This document shows positions 44,130 to 57,800 of a DNA stretch of 64,000 nucleotides, in pieces. The translations under genes were made by a program, and so were the position numbers. Source of the stretch: Proteles cristata cristata (Eukaryota > Chordata > Mammalia > Carnivora > Hyaenidae); assembly GCA_017311185.1 (NCBI GenBank), contig JAESUZ010003295.1, positions 558,001 to 622,000 of the forward strand, written 5' to 3'. The first letter of the stretch is position 1, and the number at the start of each line of letters is the position of its first letter. The notes beneath the pieces are model-generated. The model worked only from the letters and a program-made list of their open reading frames with translations, was not told the origin of the DNA and ran no database searches.

Positions 44130-44960
44130 GCTCGAGTTAGCTCTAAGATCGACATCCGGCAAAGCGGACACAAGTTCCCGCCGATTGACGGCCACAGCAA
44201 AAAGCTGCCATGGAAACCAGAGCGAAAGCAAAAATCGCCTAGCGGAACCAGAAGACGGCGTGCAAGGGGATCGAGGGAACAGAAAAAAGCGAAGGACGAC
44301 AGGCACACTAACAGTAATCCGAGAACGGGAACGAGAAAAATCCCAAACTGAAAGGGGAACAGGGAAATTTTGACCTTCAGACTTAGATGTTAACTGGGCT
44401 TCTCAGGCCTGGCCACACTGCGCAGGCGTCCCCCGGGTCCTCAACTCTGCTCTTTGACCTCCCGCCCCACCCCCCTCTCCTCCACAGCCACGGGGCGGCT
44501 CTTCCGGTATTGTGGAGGCTGTTCCGGTTCGCGGCGGTTCCCGGGTTTTGCGTTCCGCGCCCGGCCGGAAACCCCTTCGCATAGCAGCCGGTTCCGGTTC
44601 GGTGAGTGGCGGCGGGAAGCTGGGGGAGGGGTGAGGATGGAGGGAGCCTGGGCCGGGAGGCAGTGCCGGTCCGGGCCCAGCGGCCTGGGCTGGGCTGGGC
44701 GGAAGCAGGGAGGGCTGTGGGGACGGCGCTTTTTCCTCTGCCCCGCCCCCTGGGACCACCTCCCCTCCCCCCAGCTATCCACCGGCCGGGATGTGGCCGG
44801 CGGCCGTTAGTTAGGCTTCCCGAGGCCGTTCCTTCAGGCCTCCTTCTCCTGGGCCGGCGAGAGGCCGTCTCCCTTGCCGTTACCCCAGGCCCCGTCTCGG
44901 CGCCCAGCCCGCCTGGTGGCAAAAACGGCCGGTTGGGATTTCAGGGCTTTCCCGCCGGAG
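44130..44960. promoter_or_regulatory. CpG-island promoter shared by SENP1 (+) and probably long PFKM transcripts (-)
   Basis: This is the most CpG-dense part of the window. No TATA box is seen. It has an NRF1-like TGCGCAGGCG at 44419-44428, GC boxes near 44461-44469, 44492-44498 and 44741-44750, and four ETS cores (TTCCGG or CCGGAA) at 44502, 44522, 44565 and 44592. In human, PFKM and SENP1 lie head to head with the first exons of long PFKM transcripts at the SENP1 start; the same order is seen here. Minus-strand transcription from this island is inferred. Confidence 0.8.
44500..44601 (+). other. SENP1: SENP1 non-coding exon 1 (5' limit uncertain)
   Basis: A strong GTGAGT donor begins at 44602 in the CpG island, giving an exon end at 44601. 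The next exon (48778) carries the ATG, so this exon is 5' UTR. The start is a guess from the ETS and GC-box cluster; the true start could be up to about 100 bases further left. Confidence 0.6.
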
Positions 44961-45899
44961 CAGGGTCTTCTCTCAAGGGAAAGCTGTTTTCACCGGGAAG
45001 CTCAGCTTTCTGTTACACCTGCTTAACCTCCCGCCTTCTTGAGACCTGAGTGATATTTCTCGACTACTTCTGCGTCTCACGAAAACATTTCTCCAACTCT
45101 TTTACTCTGTGGTATCTCCCTGAGATGGGATATCGCTAGTGTGCCACCAACAGAAAGAAACGTCTGGACCCTCCTGCCCAGGTTATGAAAACCCCCTTAA
45201 CTGCCACGGTTTTCTTACCTGGCTCATCGCCTCCTGGTAATTCCCTTGAACCGTCTCTTTCTTCGTGTGCCCTATCGTGGTCTCCCTGGGTATATGCCCG
45301 GTTCTCTTCAGTTTGGTGATTTGTGTTTATCGGTGCCTTTGCAGTATTTTCACTATCTCGTTGCCAGTAACTTACTCCTTTATCACTTTCAAGTCAGTCT
45401 TGTTGAGGTCATTTCACTTCACGTATGGTACACTTATGGAGGGGGGGCGTTGATTCTTATACAATTTATATAAAGCCTTATATAGGCTGCCACTTATTTT
45501 ACTTTGCGTCTTTGTTCTAACTGGATATTCTAGATGGAGTAGATCACACCATCTCCGCAGTCTTTGTGGAGCTAGTTTGTGTTTGTGTTTCTTGTTGAAA
45601 GATCACACAGAATTTGAAATTACAGTTACAGTAAAACCCTAAGCATCCCTTAAGCATGATCGCTTAATCTTCTTCCAACTTAGAGATCCCTTTAGTCACA
45701 GTTTGAAAGCCTCCTTTCATTTTTATCTTGAGAAGTCCTTCATTTTTCCCCTGATTCAGTTTATCCCGACTGCAAACATGGTCTTCATGTCACCCATCCG
45801 ATGAGTTAAATCTAGAGGGAACAAATGGATTAAAAAACAGGTTCTGCCACTTCAGGCCAAGGTGATGTAACTCTGGACTACTGCTTTGAAAATCTTTAC

Positions 45900-46090
45900 C
45901 TGACTCCCATGCCTCCTACCAATTGCACCAGCTTTATTTTCTTGCTATAAGTATCTGTTTATGGATCTGGTTTCCCCCATTAGACAGTATTTCAGAAGCA
46001 GGGATCATTTCTTATCATCTTTGTATTCCTAGTACTTTTTATGTAGTTGGTGCACAGTAAATGTGTATGAAAGGAGTTGAATACTTGGTG
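45900..46090 (+). repeat. LINE-2 3' end
   Basis: AGCAGGGATCATTTCTTATC, GTATTCCTAGTACTTTTTAT and GTTGGTGCACAGTAAATGTG match the L2 3' end. Confidence 0.65.
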
Positions 46091-46583
46091 TTTTAAGGTG
46101 TTACAGTGTTGAAGTGTTAGAGTCTAATTGGGAGAGATTACATGTAAAAATATGAGAAATAAAAACAAATACAAGGTGTATACTACGAACTGGATTGTAT
46201 ACATATCCAGAGTTCAGAATAGACTTGATTCACATGATCATTTACATATTCCCACTCCCTTCTCATATCATAAATTATTCTAACCACATTTGGTCCTGGA
46301 TAAAGCTAATTGCCTCTCCTCAGTATATACTTTCTAGTCACTTCCTTGTAGCTCTAAACATTCTCTTTTATAGTCACCTGTTTGTGTGTAAGCTTATACA
46401 TGTTTTGCCATACTTGTTACAATCTGTTACTGTTGAGACTTTGCCGTCTTTTTTTTCTTTCAGATTTCCTATTATTTTGTGTCCAGCTATTAACTTGACT
46501 TCACCTGAATAGCTGTAACAGCTTATATTCTTTTAGTAAATTAAATGAGCGATGTGAACTAAGAGATATTGTTAAAATACTTT

Positions 46584-46771
46584 TTTAAATTTTATTTTTG
46601 AGAGAGAGCGCACATGAGCAGAGAAGGGGGGAAAGGGAGAGAGAGAGAGAGAGAGAGAGAATCTCAAGCAGGTTCTGCACTTTCAGTGTAGAGCCTCATA
46701 AATCATGAGAACATGACCTGAGCCGAAATCAGGAGTCTGACACTTAACTGACTGAGCCACCCAGGTGCCCC
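46584..46771 (-). mobile_element. CanSINE, diverged
   Basis: It ends GAGCCACCCAGGTGCCCC. The flanking duplication is an imperfect (A/G)AATACTTTT. It contains a (GA)n tract. Confidence 0.87.
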
Positions 46772-47346
46772 AGAATACTTTTCTTAAAAGGAAAAAAAAT
46801 CTTAGACTTATAAGAATTTGGTGGCATTAACATTTCCAGATCCAGCATTTCTGTGTTGAATCTTGGAGTAAAATATCCCTACTTCTAATGTAAATGCAGG
46901 TTACAAAAAGAAAATAACCTAAGCCACTGAAGAAGCTGGATGTATTTGTATTAAAAGGTAAATGTGGGGCTTTAATTATTAATGGGGAACCCAGGGAATT
47001 CTGTTTTATTTAAGAAGGAAAAACGGGAAAAAATACCTGGGAAATTTCCAAATAGAAGCCCTTTGTTAAGTTGAGCATTTGGAAACATACTTGAAGCCTT
47101 AATATAAGCCTTAAATTCTTTGGGAACACTCCTCAGCAATCCTGGATAATCAGATGATTGCTCTGCTTAGTCTGTAGCTATGCCAAGAAAAGCTCAAGCA
47201 GGCTTCCTTTGTCATGCACTTTGTTATTGTGACCATAAGGAATACCTGTTATCATCATCCAGTCCTTAGTAGATTGAAGCCCTGATTTTGCTAAAGTTAA
47301 TGATAAACTAAAGTTGACGATGTGCTCAATCTTTTTAAAGTATGGT

Positions 47347-47545
47347 GGGGCACCTGAGTGGCTCAGTTGGTTAAGCGACCGACTCTTGATTTGAGGTCAG
47401 GTCATCTCAGGGGCCTGGATTGAGCCCTGCCTTGAGCTCTGCGCTGGGTGCAGAGGCTGCTCAGGATTCTCTCTTTCTTCCTGCCCCTCCCCTGCTTGTG
47501 CGTGCATGCATATGGACTCTCTCTCAAAAATTTTTTAAAACATGA
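47347..47545 (+). mobile_element. CanSINE, host of a nested second CanSINE
   Basis: It begins GGGGCACCTGAGTGGCTCAG; its tail ends at the start of the next SINE. The outer duplication is about (A/G)TATGGT, at 47339-47346 and 47781-47788, on either side of the pair. Confidence 0.88.
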
Positions 47546-47780
47546 GGGCGCCTGGGTGGCTCAGTTGGTTAAGTGTCCGACTTCAGCTCAGGTCATGATC
47601 TCATGGTTTGTGGGTTCAAGCCCGCGTCAGGCTCTCTGCTGACAGCTAGCTCAGAACCTGGAGCCTGCTTCGGATTCTGCGTCTCCTCTCTCTGACCCTC
47701 CCCTGCTTATGCTGCCTATCTCTCTCTCTCTCTGTCTCTCTCTCAGAAATAAAACATTACAAAAATTAAAAAAAAATTTA
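47546..47780 (+). mobile_element. CanSINE nested in the tail of the previous one
   Basis: It begins GGGCGCCTGGGTGGCTCAG, has a B-box-like GGGTTCAAGCCC and ends with A-rich tail. It is less diverged than its host. Confidence 0.92.
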
Positions 47781-48130
47781 AATATGGTAATGGGATTATG
47801 ATTGTAACAAGTGTGACTGCTACCATCCCTAGTCTCCTTTTCTATCTGCCCTGAAGCATGTATGCCAAGGATATGTTTCTTAACTTAGTTCCACACAGTT
47901 AGGCTTTAAACTTCTTTTTTCTGGAAAAATTAGATAGATCAGAGGAGAAAATTTCATGTAGGTAAAGGGGCTTTGGTTTATAGCAGTTTGATTAGTGATG
48001 GGAGAGAAAGTACTTTAGTACAACTGGGAAGTATTCCTTGATTACTCTGAGAGTATCAGTAGCTTTATGTTTGGCCACTGAATTAAACTTGTAGAAAAGA
48101 AGTCTGATAGGACCACCACAAGATCTGTCA

Positions 48131-48372
48131 GTTTTTTTTTTTAATTTTCTTTTCTTTTTTTTTTTTTTTACAAATAGTTTATTGTCAAGTTGGTTTCCAT
48201 GTAACACCCAGTGCTCATGCCCACAAGTGCCCTCCTCCATGCCCATCTCCCCCCTCCGCCCCCACACCCATCAGTCCTCAGTTTGTTCTCAGTATTCAAG
48301 AGTCTTTCATGGTTTGCCTCTCTCCCTCTCCCCCACAGTTTCCCCCCTTCTTCTCCCCCTTGGTCCTCACTT
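48131..48372 (-). mobile_element. LINE-1 3' UTR end (carnivore type), antisense, strongly 5'-truncated
   Basis: Read on the minus strand it ends with GGAAACCAACTTGACAATAA plus A-tail. The G-rich stretch reads as CCCCCCTCCGCCCCCACACC on this strand. Only about 240 bp are present. Confidence 0.8.
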
Positions 48373-48497
48373 TTTAATTAAATGGTGTAGCATGAGGTAC
48401 CAAAGCAATGGTTTGTGAGGAATTTCCAGGTTGTAATTTCAGTGCGGGCACTAACTTTATGACCATATATGGATTAGTCTCCAAAGGGGTGCCACTC

Positions 48498-48532
48498 CCA
48501 ACTTGCTTCTTGCCAATTTGCTTCTTGCTGTA
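48498..48532 (+). repeat. Short tandem duplication, about 15-bp unit
   Basis: AA(C/T)TTGCTTCTTGC occurs twice in a row. Confidence 0.8.
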
Positions 48533-48777
48533 ATGTTCTGTGATTCTGTAGGTAGTCCGTAATTGCTGTCTAATACAGCTCAGGTTCTGGAAATGTTTTG
48601 AATTGTCTCAGGCTAGTTTTAGTGTCTATAGTGTCTTCCTATCAAGTCATCTCTTACCATTTTATATTTTTCTCTCCTTAAGAACACAGGTGTCACTTTG
48701 AGTGGCTTCCTCTTGTATAATTGTATGAAAGAGGTGTGCCAGTATGTCACATTTCTGTTTTCTGTCTTCCTTTATAG

Positions 48778-48825
48778 GACTTTGTATCTTTGCTAAAGTC
48801 AGTGATGTGAAAAGACCTGACATGG
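48778..48825 (+). CDS. SENP1: SENP1 exon 2: 5' UTR and initiator ATG
   Basis: The 48-nt exon follows TTTATAG (AG at 48776-48777). The ATG at 48822-48824 is followed by one base, then donor GTAAGT at 48826, so the start codon is in the last four bases and Asp2 is split. The human gene has the same arrangement. Only 3-4 coding bases are here. Confidence 0.9.
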
Positions 48826-51800
48826 GTAAGTCTAACTATGAAGTAGTAATTCAGTCTCTTAGGTACACTGATTAGTTAAGCTGGAACAAAAGAATGTTGT
48901 TTTGTTTTTGTTTTTTTTTAGCATTTTCAGTATTTGCATCTTTGTGTTCAATAATAATCTTAAGGGAGATCTCAAACTGATTTTGTAATGGCGTAACACC
49001 AGACAATTTTCTTTTGGTTGAGACATTGTTTATAGCATCATTTGGAAGCATTTTCTCATTCATTGTATTGAAAAAGCCAAATACACACTAGAAAACATTT
49101 GCTATGTGCCAGGCTCTGTTCTGAGTGCTTAAAATATATTAATATATTAATTCATTTAGTTTTTTTACAACTGCCTTACAAGGGTGTTATCAACAAGAAA
49201 ACTAAGACACAGAGGTTAAGAAGCAACTATATCTGGCAGAGCCAGAATTTAAACTCAGGCAGCTTGGTTTCAGAGCCCTTGTTCTTTCGTATTATGTTAT
49301 ACCACCTTCTATGTGATAAATAATTTGATTAAGGTAAATTTTTAAATTTCACTTAGCTGGTAACATTGAGAATTAATTGTGATCGCAACATTTTGTACTA
49401 TTCATAGTTCTTGTCTAGACAGGGGATCGATACAAGGTCAGGCCAGCAGCCAATTAGGAATAGGTTGAACAATTGATACAGTTAGATCTTCTACATCTTA
49501 TAACATCCCATGAGCTCCTTTTAGAGTCACATTAGTCTTCTCTCTTGTTTCTGTTTTTTCCTTTTACTTAGTCTACCTTCTCTCTTACCTGGTCATTTGT
49601 TTCCCTTTTTTCTAATTGCTGATGTCAGTGTAAGTCACTGAATTCTGTCACTCTCATTTGTTTCTATTCTAAGTTTTATACTAACAGAGGTCTCAAAGGT
49701 GGTTATAAAGTAAGGTTCTGCCACAATATTATAATCTGTCCAGAACCATGTGTATACATTATACTCTTTCCAGAAAAGACAGTTCAGGTGGATTAATTTT
49801 TAAAGCACCTTTTAAGTTAGACGAAGGAAATAAACAGTTGTTAACAGTGTTTGTTTTTGAATGGTGAAATTTTTTTCTTTTCTTTTTTTTTAATAGTTAC
49901 TGTTTTTCTAGCTAAAACATTCAAAAGTTCTTTAGGGAAAATTTCATTTTTTAAAAAAAGTTTGAATTAAGTGTTTTTAAAAAAATATTTGTAACAGGTT
50001 TTGAACTGTTTGGCAGATGATCTCACTCAATTCTGAAAGAGCTAATTTAGGCACACGGGCCTCTTTTTGACAATGACATTTTGAGATTGCTGGCCAATGG
50101 TTAGTTATGAAAGAGGTTTTATTTGACTATAGAGCTGTTCTTTGGGAATCATTTTTATCAGGTAAAAGATTTGTTGATAGGAAAGTAGCTATTAAAGAAT
50201 TATATGACTTGAACTAATTTTGGATTCTTTTCCCAGATGATATTGCTGATAGGATGAGGATGGATGCTGGAGAAGTAACTTTAGTGAACCACAACTCCAT
50301 ATTCAAAACCCATCTCCTGGGACAAACAGGTTTTCCAGAGGACCAGCTTTCACTTTCTGACCATCAGGTTAGGAATAATTTTCTTCCCTTAATTAATGAG
50401 TTACACTAGTGTCTTAAAATTGCTGGGCATTAAATGGGGGGGAGGGGGGGTTGTAAATATACAGAAGCTCTGAGATTTCCCTGTGCTATAAAGAATGTAG
50501 TTTCTCAAAAGACCAACAGGAACAGCATCCCTTGGAGCTTGTTGGAAATGCAGAATCTCAGGCTTCACCCCAGACCTCCTCAGTCAGAATCTATAGTTTT
50601 ATAACTATCCAGCTAGTAAATAGAAATACCATGTGATCCAGTAATTCCTCTACTGGGTGTTTACCCAAAGAAAATGAAAACACTAAATCAAAAAGATATA
50701 TGCACCGCTGTTTATTGCAGCATTATTTATGCAGTAGCCAAAATATGGAAGCAGCCTAAATGCCCGTTGATAGGTGAATGGCATATATATACACAATGGA
50801 ATATTATATAGCCATAAAAAGGATGAAATCTTGCCATTTGTGACAGGATGGATAGACCTAGAGAATATTACGCTAAGTGAAAAAAACTGAGAAAGACAAA
50901 TATCATGTGATTTCACTCATGTGGAATCTAAAACACAAAACAAATGAATTAATAAATAACAGAATTAGATCTATACATACAGAGAACAAACTGATGGTTG
51001 TAGGGAGGGGAGTGGAGCAGAATGAGTGAAGGTGAGTGGGATAGAGTCTTCCAGTTATGGAATGAATAAGTCACAGAAATAAAAGGCACAGTATAGGGAA
51101 TATAGTATGAGATATCATAGCTACATTTGTGGTAAGTATAGCATAACATATAGAAAAGTTGGATAATTGTGGTGTACATTTGGAACTAAAATGAAAAAAT
51201 TTTTTAAAAAAGAAAAAAGATCCCCAGCTGGTTTATTTGCACCTTAAAGCATTCTAATAAAGGAGTCCTTCTCAGTAAGAAAGCCATTACTAATATGGAT
51301 GAGACAATTCTTTGCTGTGTGAATCTCTACCAAGCATAGCAGAGTGTTTAGCATTCTCGACCCTTGGGCACTAAATATTTGTAGTATCTGCCCCTAATAA
51401 TCATTTTTTAATAATTTAACTGAATATATATCCACACATTTCCAGATTAGTACTGGGGTGCAGCCCCACCCCTGATTAAGAACTTCTGTATGAAGTTATT
51501 AAAAGATTTAAAACCAGGTTCATTTTGTCACCCTCTTTGATAAATGATAACAGCTGGTTTTCCGAATAGGGTATACTACATGAATATTTACCTTCTAATG
51601 AGCATTCTTTGCATTAAGTTGTACAACAGATACTTGGCCCATTTTTCCCCTTGAAGCCTCAATCATTTCATCAGATTGTGCATTTTTCTTTCTTATTAGT
51701 ATATAGTTTCCTTATATACAAATTATACTGAATATTGAAATATGTCATAATCTTGTTTAATGATACATTTTATCCCATTTTATTGTGAAAAATATGATTT

Positions 51801-54800
51801 AAGAAAAATTTTTTGCTTTGTTTAGATTTTACCTTCCAGGGAAGGAAATTTGGACCGATCTTATACATGTTCTACAAGAAGTGCAGCTTATAATCCAAAT
51901 TATTATTCAGGTATGACGCATTGCTTGGAGTCAAGGCATTTATACCATTCTGATTTCTTCCTAGCAAATTGTTTGTGTTTACCATCTCTAAAGTGAAAAC
52001 ATTGTCAAAAGCAAAATTGTATTTTCTCCAGTAAAACATCACTGTGTGTGTGAGTGGGAAAGGAGTGTTGGTATAATACTTTACTGACCTAGTCTCAACC
52101 ACATGTTTTTAATGGAAAAGTGTTTTTAGAATCCATTTTCTTACTTGTTCATTATGTCGTTGTGAAAAGCAGTACAGCTTTGGTTTTGGCTTTTTTTTTT
52201 TTAAATGTGTATATATGATGTAAAGGATATTTGTTTTGGATGGATTTAAAACACAGAGCTAGCCTATTTCTATTTTGCGTGAAATCATGAATCCTAAAAA
52301 ATTATTTCTACCCAAGCTTATTCCCTCCATCAGGGCAGGAAGTGTTAACTACATGTTTCTGTCTAGCACCTGCCACAGCCATGCTTGCATATTCAAGGGC
52401 TTGCCTAGTCAGCTTGTGATCCATGACAGAAGTCAGCATTTTCTAGGCTATTCCTAGTCCTTGGCCTGTCTGACTTTCCATCTGCCCCCTTCCTAAGGTT
52501 AGGACTTCCAGTTATCTTCTGGCTCTGTCTTGGGGAAACCAAGGTTTTTGTTGGATAGCTTCCTGGCAGTACAACCCAGGAAGATTATGGTGGTCTTCCC
52601 ATGTCTTTTCATTCCTAATTCTTCAAACACCTCACCTTACCGCAAATATAGGAATATTAGTATTGAAGCTACCCTAATGGGATTTTTATAAGGATAAATT
52701 GAGATTATAAATATGAAATGCAAATAATAATTATTGTTATTTGGCTTCCTCAGGATTCTTTGTCAGCAAGATGAGATCTCCTCCCCTAAAAAGACGTTAG
52801 TATGATGATCTTTTAGATTTATATTATATTTAAATGTCATTTAGGTGGGTGGTACTTTACCCTGGGCTCTGAATTTCCTCTCTTGGTATGGGAAATGGTC
52901 TCCACATAGTATGTGCATAATTTGTATGGAAAAATCAGTTAACTGGCTCAGAAAGTAACTCTGCCATCATTATTATTGGAAAGGCCTTTCTGATGAGCAG
53001 AGAGCCTGAAATCTGGTTGAACAGCTCATTAGTAATCCTAGGGGAAAGACAGTTGAGTGGATAAAATGAGATCATTAATATTTCAATTTGAACTCAGGCT
53101 GTGTTTGCTTGTAATTTCATATGTTGATTTACCATTGGGTAGAATATTTGCTTGTAGTTTAGAAGAATTGCTTAATAATAAACAATCACATAAAGAAAAT
53201 TATACTCAAAATTTGCTGACCATAACAACCCACCTCTGGCCTTTTCTAATTTTTATCTGTGTGTACATGCATGGTATATACATCGTGTGATTCAATACAT
53301 ATAATCTTTTTTTAGCACATATATTTTTATTTTTACTTTTCCAGTTGTTTACATGTTATTCTTTGTATCTACCTTTTTGATTTCTAATAATCCATGGAAC
53401 TAATACGCACATTCACAGTGCTTTTATGTGCAATTCCAAAATCCAAAAAGCTCTTAAAACCAAAAATTATTTTCTTAATTCATTTGGCATCAAAACTGAC
53501 CTGACCTGAATTAATTCCTTGGCAAAACATATATGAATTGACATGAGCTATTTATATTTGTCTTTTATTTATCTGTAAATATGAGTGTTTATTTCACTAC
53601 AAATATATCACCACACATTTCACTGAAGATCTGTCAATATGTTTGATTACAGGGTGCAGCTTCAGATTATACCTTGTAATGTTAATAAAGTATATGCCAG
53701 GCTATCTTTCTAAAATTCCAAAAATTTTAAATTCAGAAATGTAGTAGGACCCAACGGGCTGTGAGTTAGGATAATGGGCCCATGCCTTCATTTGCTTCAT
53801 TATTTTCCCTGTAGTTTAGGTCCCCTCACACTCACTATTCTTAGCTGTTGTAAATAATATGACTTAAAAACATCTGTATTGTATAGCTTTCTTTCTTCTT
53901 CTTTTTCTAAATTTTTTAACCTTTAATTTTGAGAGACAGAGAGAGACAGAGCACAAGCAGGGGAGGGGCAGAGAGAGACACACACACAATCTGAAACAGG
54001 CTCCAGGCTCTGAGCTGTCAGCACAGAGCCCAATGAAGGGCTCAACCCCATGAACCGTGAGATCATGACCTGAGCTGAAGTTGGAAGCTTAACCGACTAA
54101 GTCACCCAAGCACCCCTGTATAGCCTTTTTCCATTTAAATTTCATTAGACCCTTAATATTCATGAAGGATGTATCTGAGATCATCTCAAATCCTCATGTT
54201 CTTGACTTTGGTGATATTTGACCAGATTCTTACCTTTCTACTCAGTCACATGAGTCTTGAGAGTTAGATTTTTCCTGTTTGTCCTCATACTGTAAATTGA
54301 TCCTCATATCAAAATCTTACACTGAGGTTTTGTCTCTCACTTGAAGGCCATTTTTTTTTAAGGGAAAGCAAAAAAAACTTCGTAATAGTTACTGTATACA
54401 TGATGAATAACGAATAACAACCATATTGTTGTTGGGGATGCTGAACTATTAGATTCATTCTCTAAATTACAGCCTGAAGCAGAGGATTCAGATTTGTGCC
54501 TACCAAATTTCATCTAATCCCTGACCAAACAAAGGTATGGCATGTCCTAGACCTCCAGGGTTGCTTTCTGACAATCAGAATTTTAAATCAGTGAAGGCTA
54601 AGGGTTGATAATACTTTTTTCTTATAACAAAGTCTTCAATTCAAATCTACTTTTTACCATGTACTTTTCTTAATGTCGTTCCTTTGCCACACTCATTCCA
54701 ATTGATTTTAAATCCTGCAGAATTTTGTCTCTACTGTCTCTTGTATGTGTTCTGTTCCGATAATCCTCACATTGATTTCTTTAGTCAGTCACCTTGAGCT

Positions 54801-57800
54801 TCACTGCTTGATTGGACTAGATGTGGGTATCCCATTTACCTGCTTTAGTCTTCTCATTCTGACTCTCTTGGTGTTTGTCTCCTCTCTTGCTATTCTCTTT
54901 TCCGTCAAGGTGAAAACAAACATGGGAAAGCCCTAAAACTTTAGAATCTAGAACTTTACTGCTTTACTGGCTCTGCCTCTCTATATCAAGCTTTTAAAAA
55001 ATCAGCTCCTTAATCCACTCATGATTAACCTATTTAAAAACATTGATTAAAAAAAGCTTTTTTAGAAAGCAAAGAAAATGCAAATCTTTCACTTCAGTAC
55101 TTAATGCTAGTCAGACTTCAAGATCTCTTGATTTTATTAAGAACACAATTTAAAAGAAAATTAAAACATTTTAAACCCTAAACAAAGAAAAGTAGATAAG
55201 GATGAAAAGAAATTATTTTGCTTATGCTTAGAGTCGTTATCAACGTCTTAGCTTGGAAAATATGTTAAATTAGGTTGTCAAACTGGCATTTAGTAGATGA
55301 TTTAAAGCATCTTGCTATTTATAATAACTAAATAAACCTGAAAGTTAACAAGAGCAACTGATCATGATTACTTTCATGTTAGTGATTGCCTGACTTACAT
55401 TTTTTAAAATATAAAAGTTTATTTCATTTTATCCATTAAAAGATTGCCTTGTCCTTGTAGAAAATTCATAAGGTAGAAAAATACCCATCATTCTGTTATT
55501 GGAACACAACCCAAATTAAATTTCTGGTGTATTTTGTTATAGTTTTGTGTGTGTATGTGCACATAAAAAATAATCTTAATTATAGTGTTTGCAATCTGAT
55601 CTCTTAACAGTGACAGAATACCGGGTTAAACCATCACTAAAAAAAGTGTCTTCCAGCCCCATGTTGGTTCCTCTCTATCTCTGCTTGATTACATCAGCAG
55701 TACTGGACTGTTCATTGCTTTCATTGAGTAGGGATAGAACCACCTTGTTCTGGTTAAACGGACTGCCCAATCCTGTGCTTTTCCCTTGCATTTGAAAGCC
55801 GAAGCTTTTGTCAAATGCCACTGAGGAGGCTACTCTGGCTTCTCCTTAGTCTCAAATTTCACACTTGTCAGGGTAATTTTGCGTTTTTTGCTAGACTTAA
55901 TCCTTAAGTAGACATCTCTAGTTAGATAATTCCCTGATCATATTTCAGCAAAAAAGTGTGAGAGACAGATTTCTACTGTTATTACTTTGCATTTAAAGAT
56001 AAAAATGTTCTGGTCCTTTAATGATACTCATTTTTATTAGTCTTCTATTTCTTTCCTTAAAATAATAGCAAGAGATGTTATAAGTACAGATACTGATTAC
56101 AAAGGTAAAAGGTTATGATTCATTTTGAAAGTAAATTTCATTATTAGATTAGGTTCATCCACTGGTGAATCAACTGGTGCTAACACCACCCTTGACCACA
56201 GCTTTTTTTCCTATCTTATTTATCCTAAATCCTCATAATCCTGGCCCTAAAAAAACCCCCACAATACAAAACTTATTTTTGTCAGCTGCCCTATTTTTTG
56301 GATATGATCTCAAGAGCTACATTAAATATTTGAAATAACATAATATTATGCAGAATTCTGTGGTAATCCACTTTGAAAGAAAATCTTCAAAACAATGTCA
56401 GCATTAGGCAAAAATTCAGAAAGTAGAGAATTATCATTCTCATTTTTCCCCTGGTGGTCTTCAGAGTTTCAGAACCTAATATCTGAAGTTATTTTGAAGG
56501 TGCTGTTTTAAATTGTCTGATCCTGCTGATAGGGAGTGGTGGGTTTAGAAATTGTTCTAGTCCTAGTTGAAATTTCAAGAAACTTTTCTTACCCCAGCTT
56601 GTAAGCCACAAGTCAGAAGATTCTAATATAATCCTTCTTAGGATTGCAAAAACAAGCATTGGAGGGAGTATTGATATGTCTGATGATTATGACATTAAGT
56701 GACTGAAGATTATCATACCAGAACCAGATGCATATGATGGGTCATTCCTGCCATAAGCCAGCCAGAATAAGCAGCAATGAGGTTATCTCTGCTCTTAGAG
56801 AGAGCCCCTGAGTTGTGAACATGGTAATTAAAAACAAAGTGACACCAGCTGCTTATTAAGCAATAACTGTTGTTCATTTGAATTACAATTCTCCTTGGCC
56901 CTCCACCTGCTTTCTTACTGGTCTGGCCTACCTTCTTTCAGGCCCAGGCCTGGGAGTGCTTGCAAGATATAGTTGGGGTAAAATGTTGACTTTTGGTGGA
57001 CACCACGGAGTCACATTGATGCAGATAAGGCACATGGCTGTGGCAGGATTCAGCTCCTTCATCAATTTTCAGGTTAGTATGGCTGAATCAATTATAGTTT
57101 GTAGAAGTTCCCTTACTGCAGACTTTATTGGCAGTTGAGACTGGGATCTTTCTTCCATGAGAGACATGGTACCATGCCACATTACTTTGGAATACAATGT
57201 TGGACATGGTTGCAGTCATATTGAAAACTACTACTGTAGGTATTTGTCTAATTATTCAAACTTTTATTCTTTTAGACAACCCTTCCTCAGACAGTTTTCT
57301 TGGCTCAGGAGATCTAAGAACCTTTGGCCAGAGTGCAAATGGCCAGTGGAGAAATTCCACTCCAGCATCAGGTTCAACTTTACAAAAATCAAGAAACAGC
57401 CGAAGTCTTTACCTCGAAACCCGAAAGACCTCAAGGTAGGTATTCTGGCTGATTAGTTTAGACGTCTTTCCTCTGGTATAAGAGAAAATGGCCATAAGAT
57501 AGATGTTAACATTGGCATTTTAAAAGAGTAACACCATTTCTGGACTTTAAGCCAGGAAAATATGGACAAATCCATTTTAAATTTTCAACTTGTAATTTAC
57601 GTGGTGCTGAATTTTGGTGACAACCAAAACTGCTTATTTGAGGAGAGTTTTGAGGGAAATCTTGGTGCATATGAATCTTAATGTGGAAATCGTTCAATAT
57701 CTACAACTTCAGTAGCGAAGAAGTCAGCGTGTTTTTATAGGTTTTCACATGAGCAGAGACCTGGCTTAAACCAGAGAAGCTCTGCATCTCATGGCCTTAG

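Larger units (their letters stand above)
44602..48777 (+). other. SENP1: SENP1 intron 1
   Basis: It starts in the CpG island, then holds an L2 end (about 45900-46090), three CanSINEs and an antisense L1 3' end. The stretches 45.0-45.9 kb, 46.8-47.3 kb and 48.38-48.77 kb hold nothing I recognise. Confidence 0.6.

Noticed and set aside
44383..44922. 179-codon minus-strand and 147-codon plus-strand frames in the CpG island
   Set aside because: GC-rich DNA lacks stops by composition. The Pro/Arg/Gly-rich products look like no known protein.
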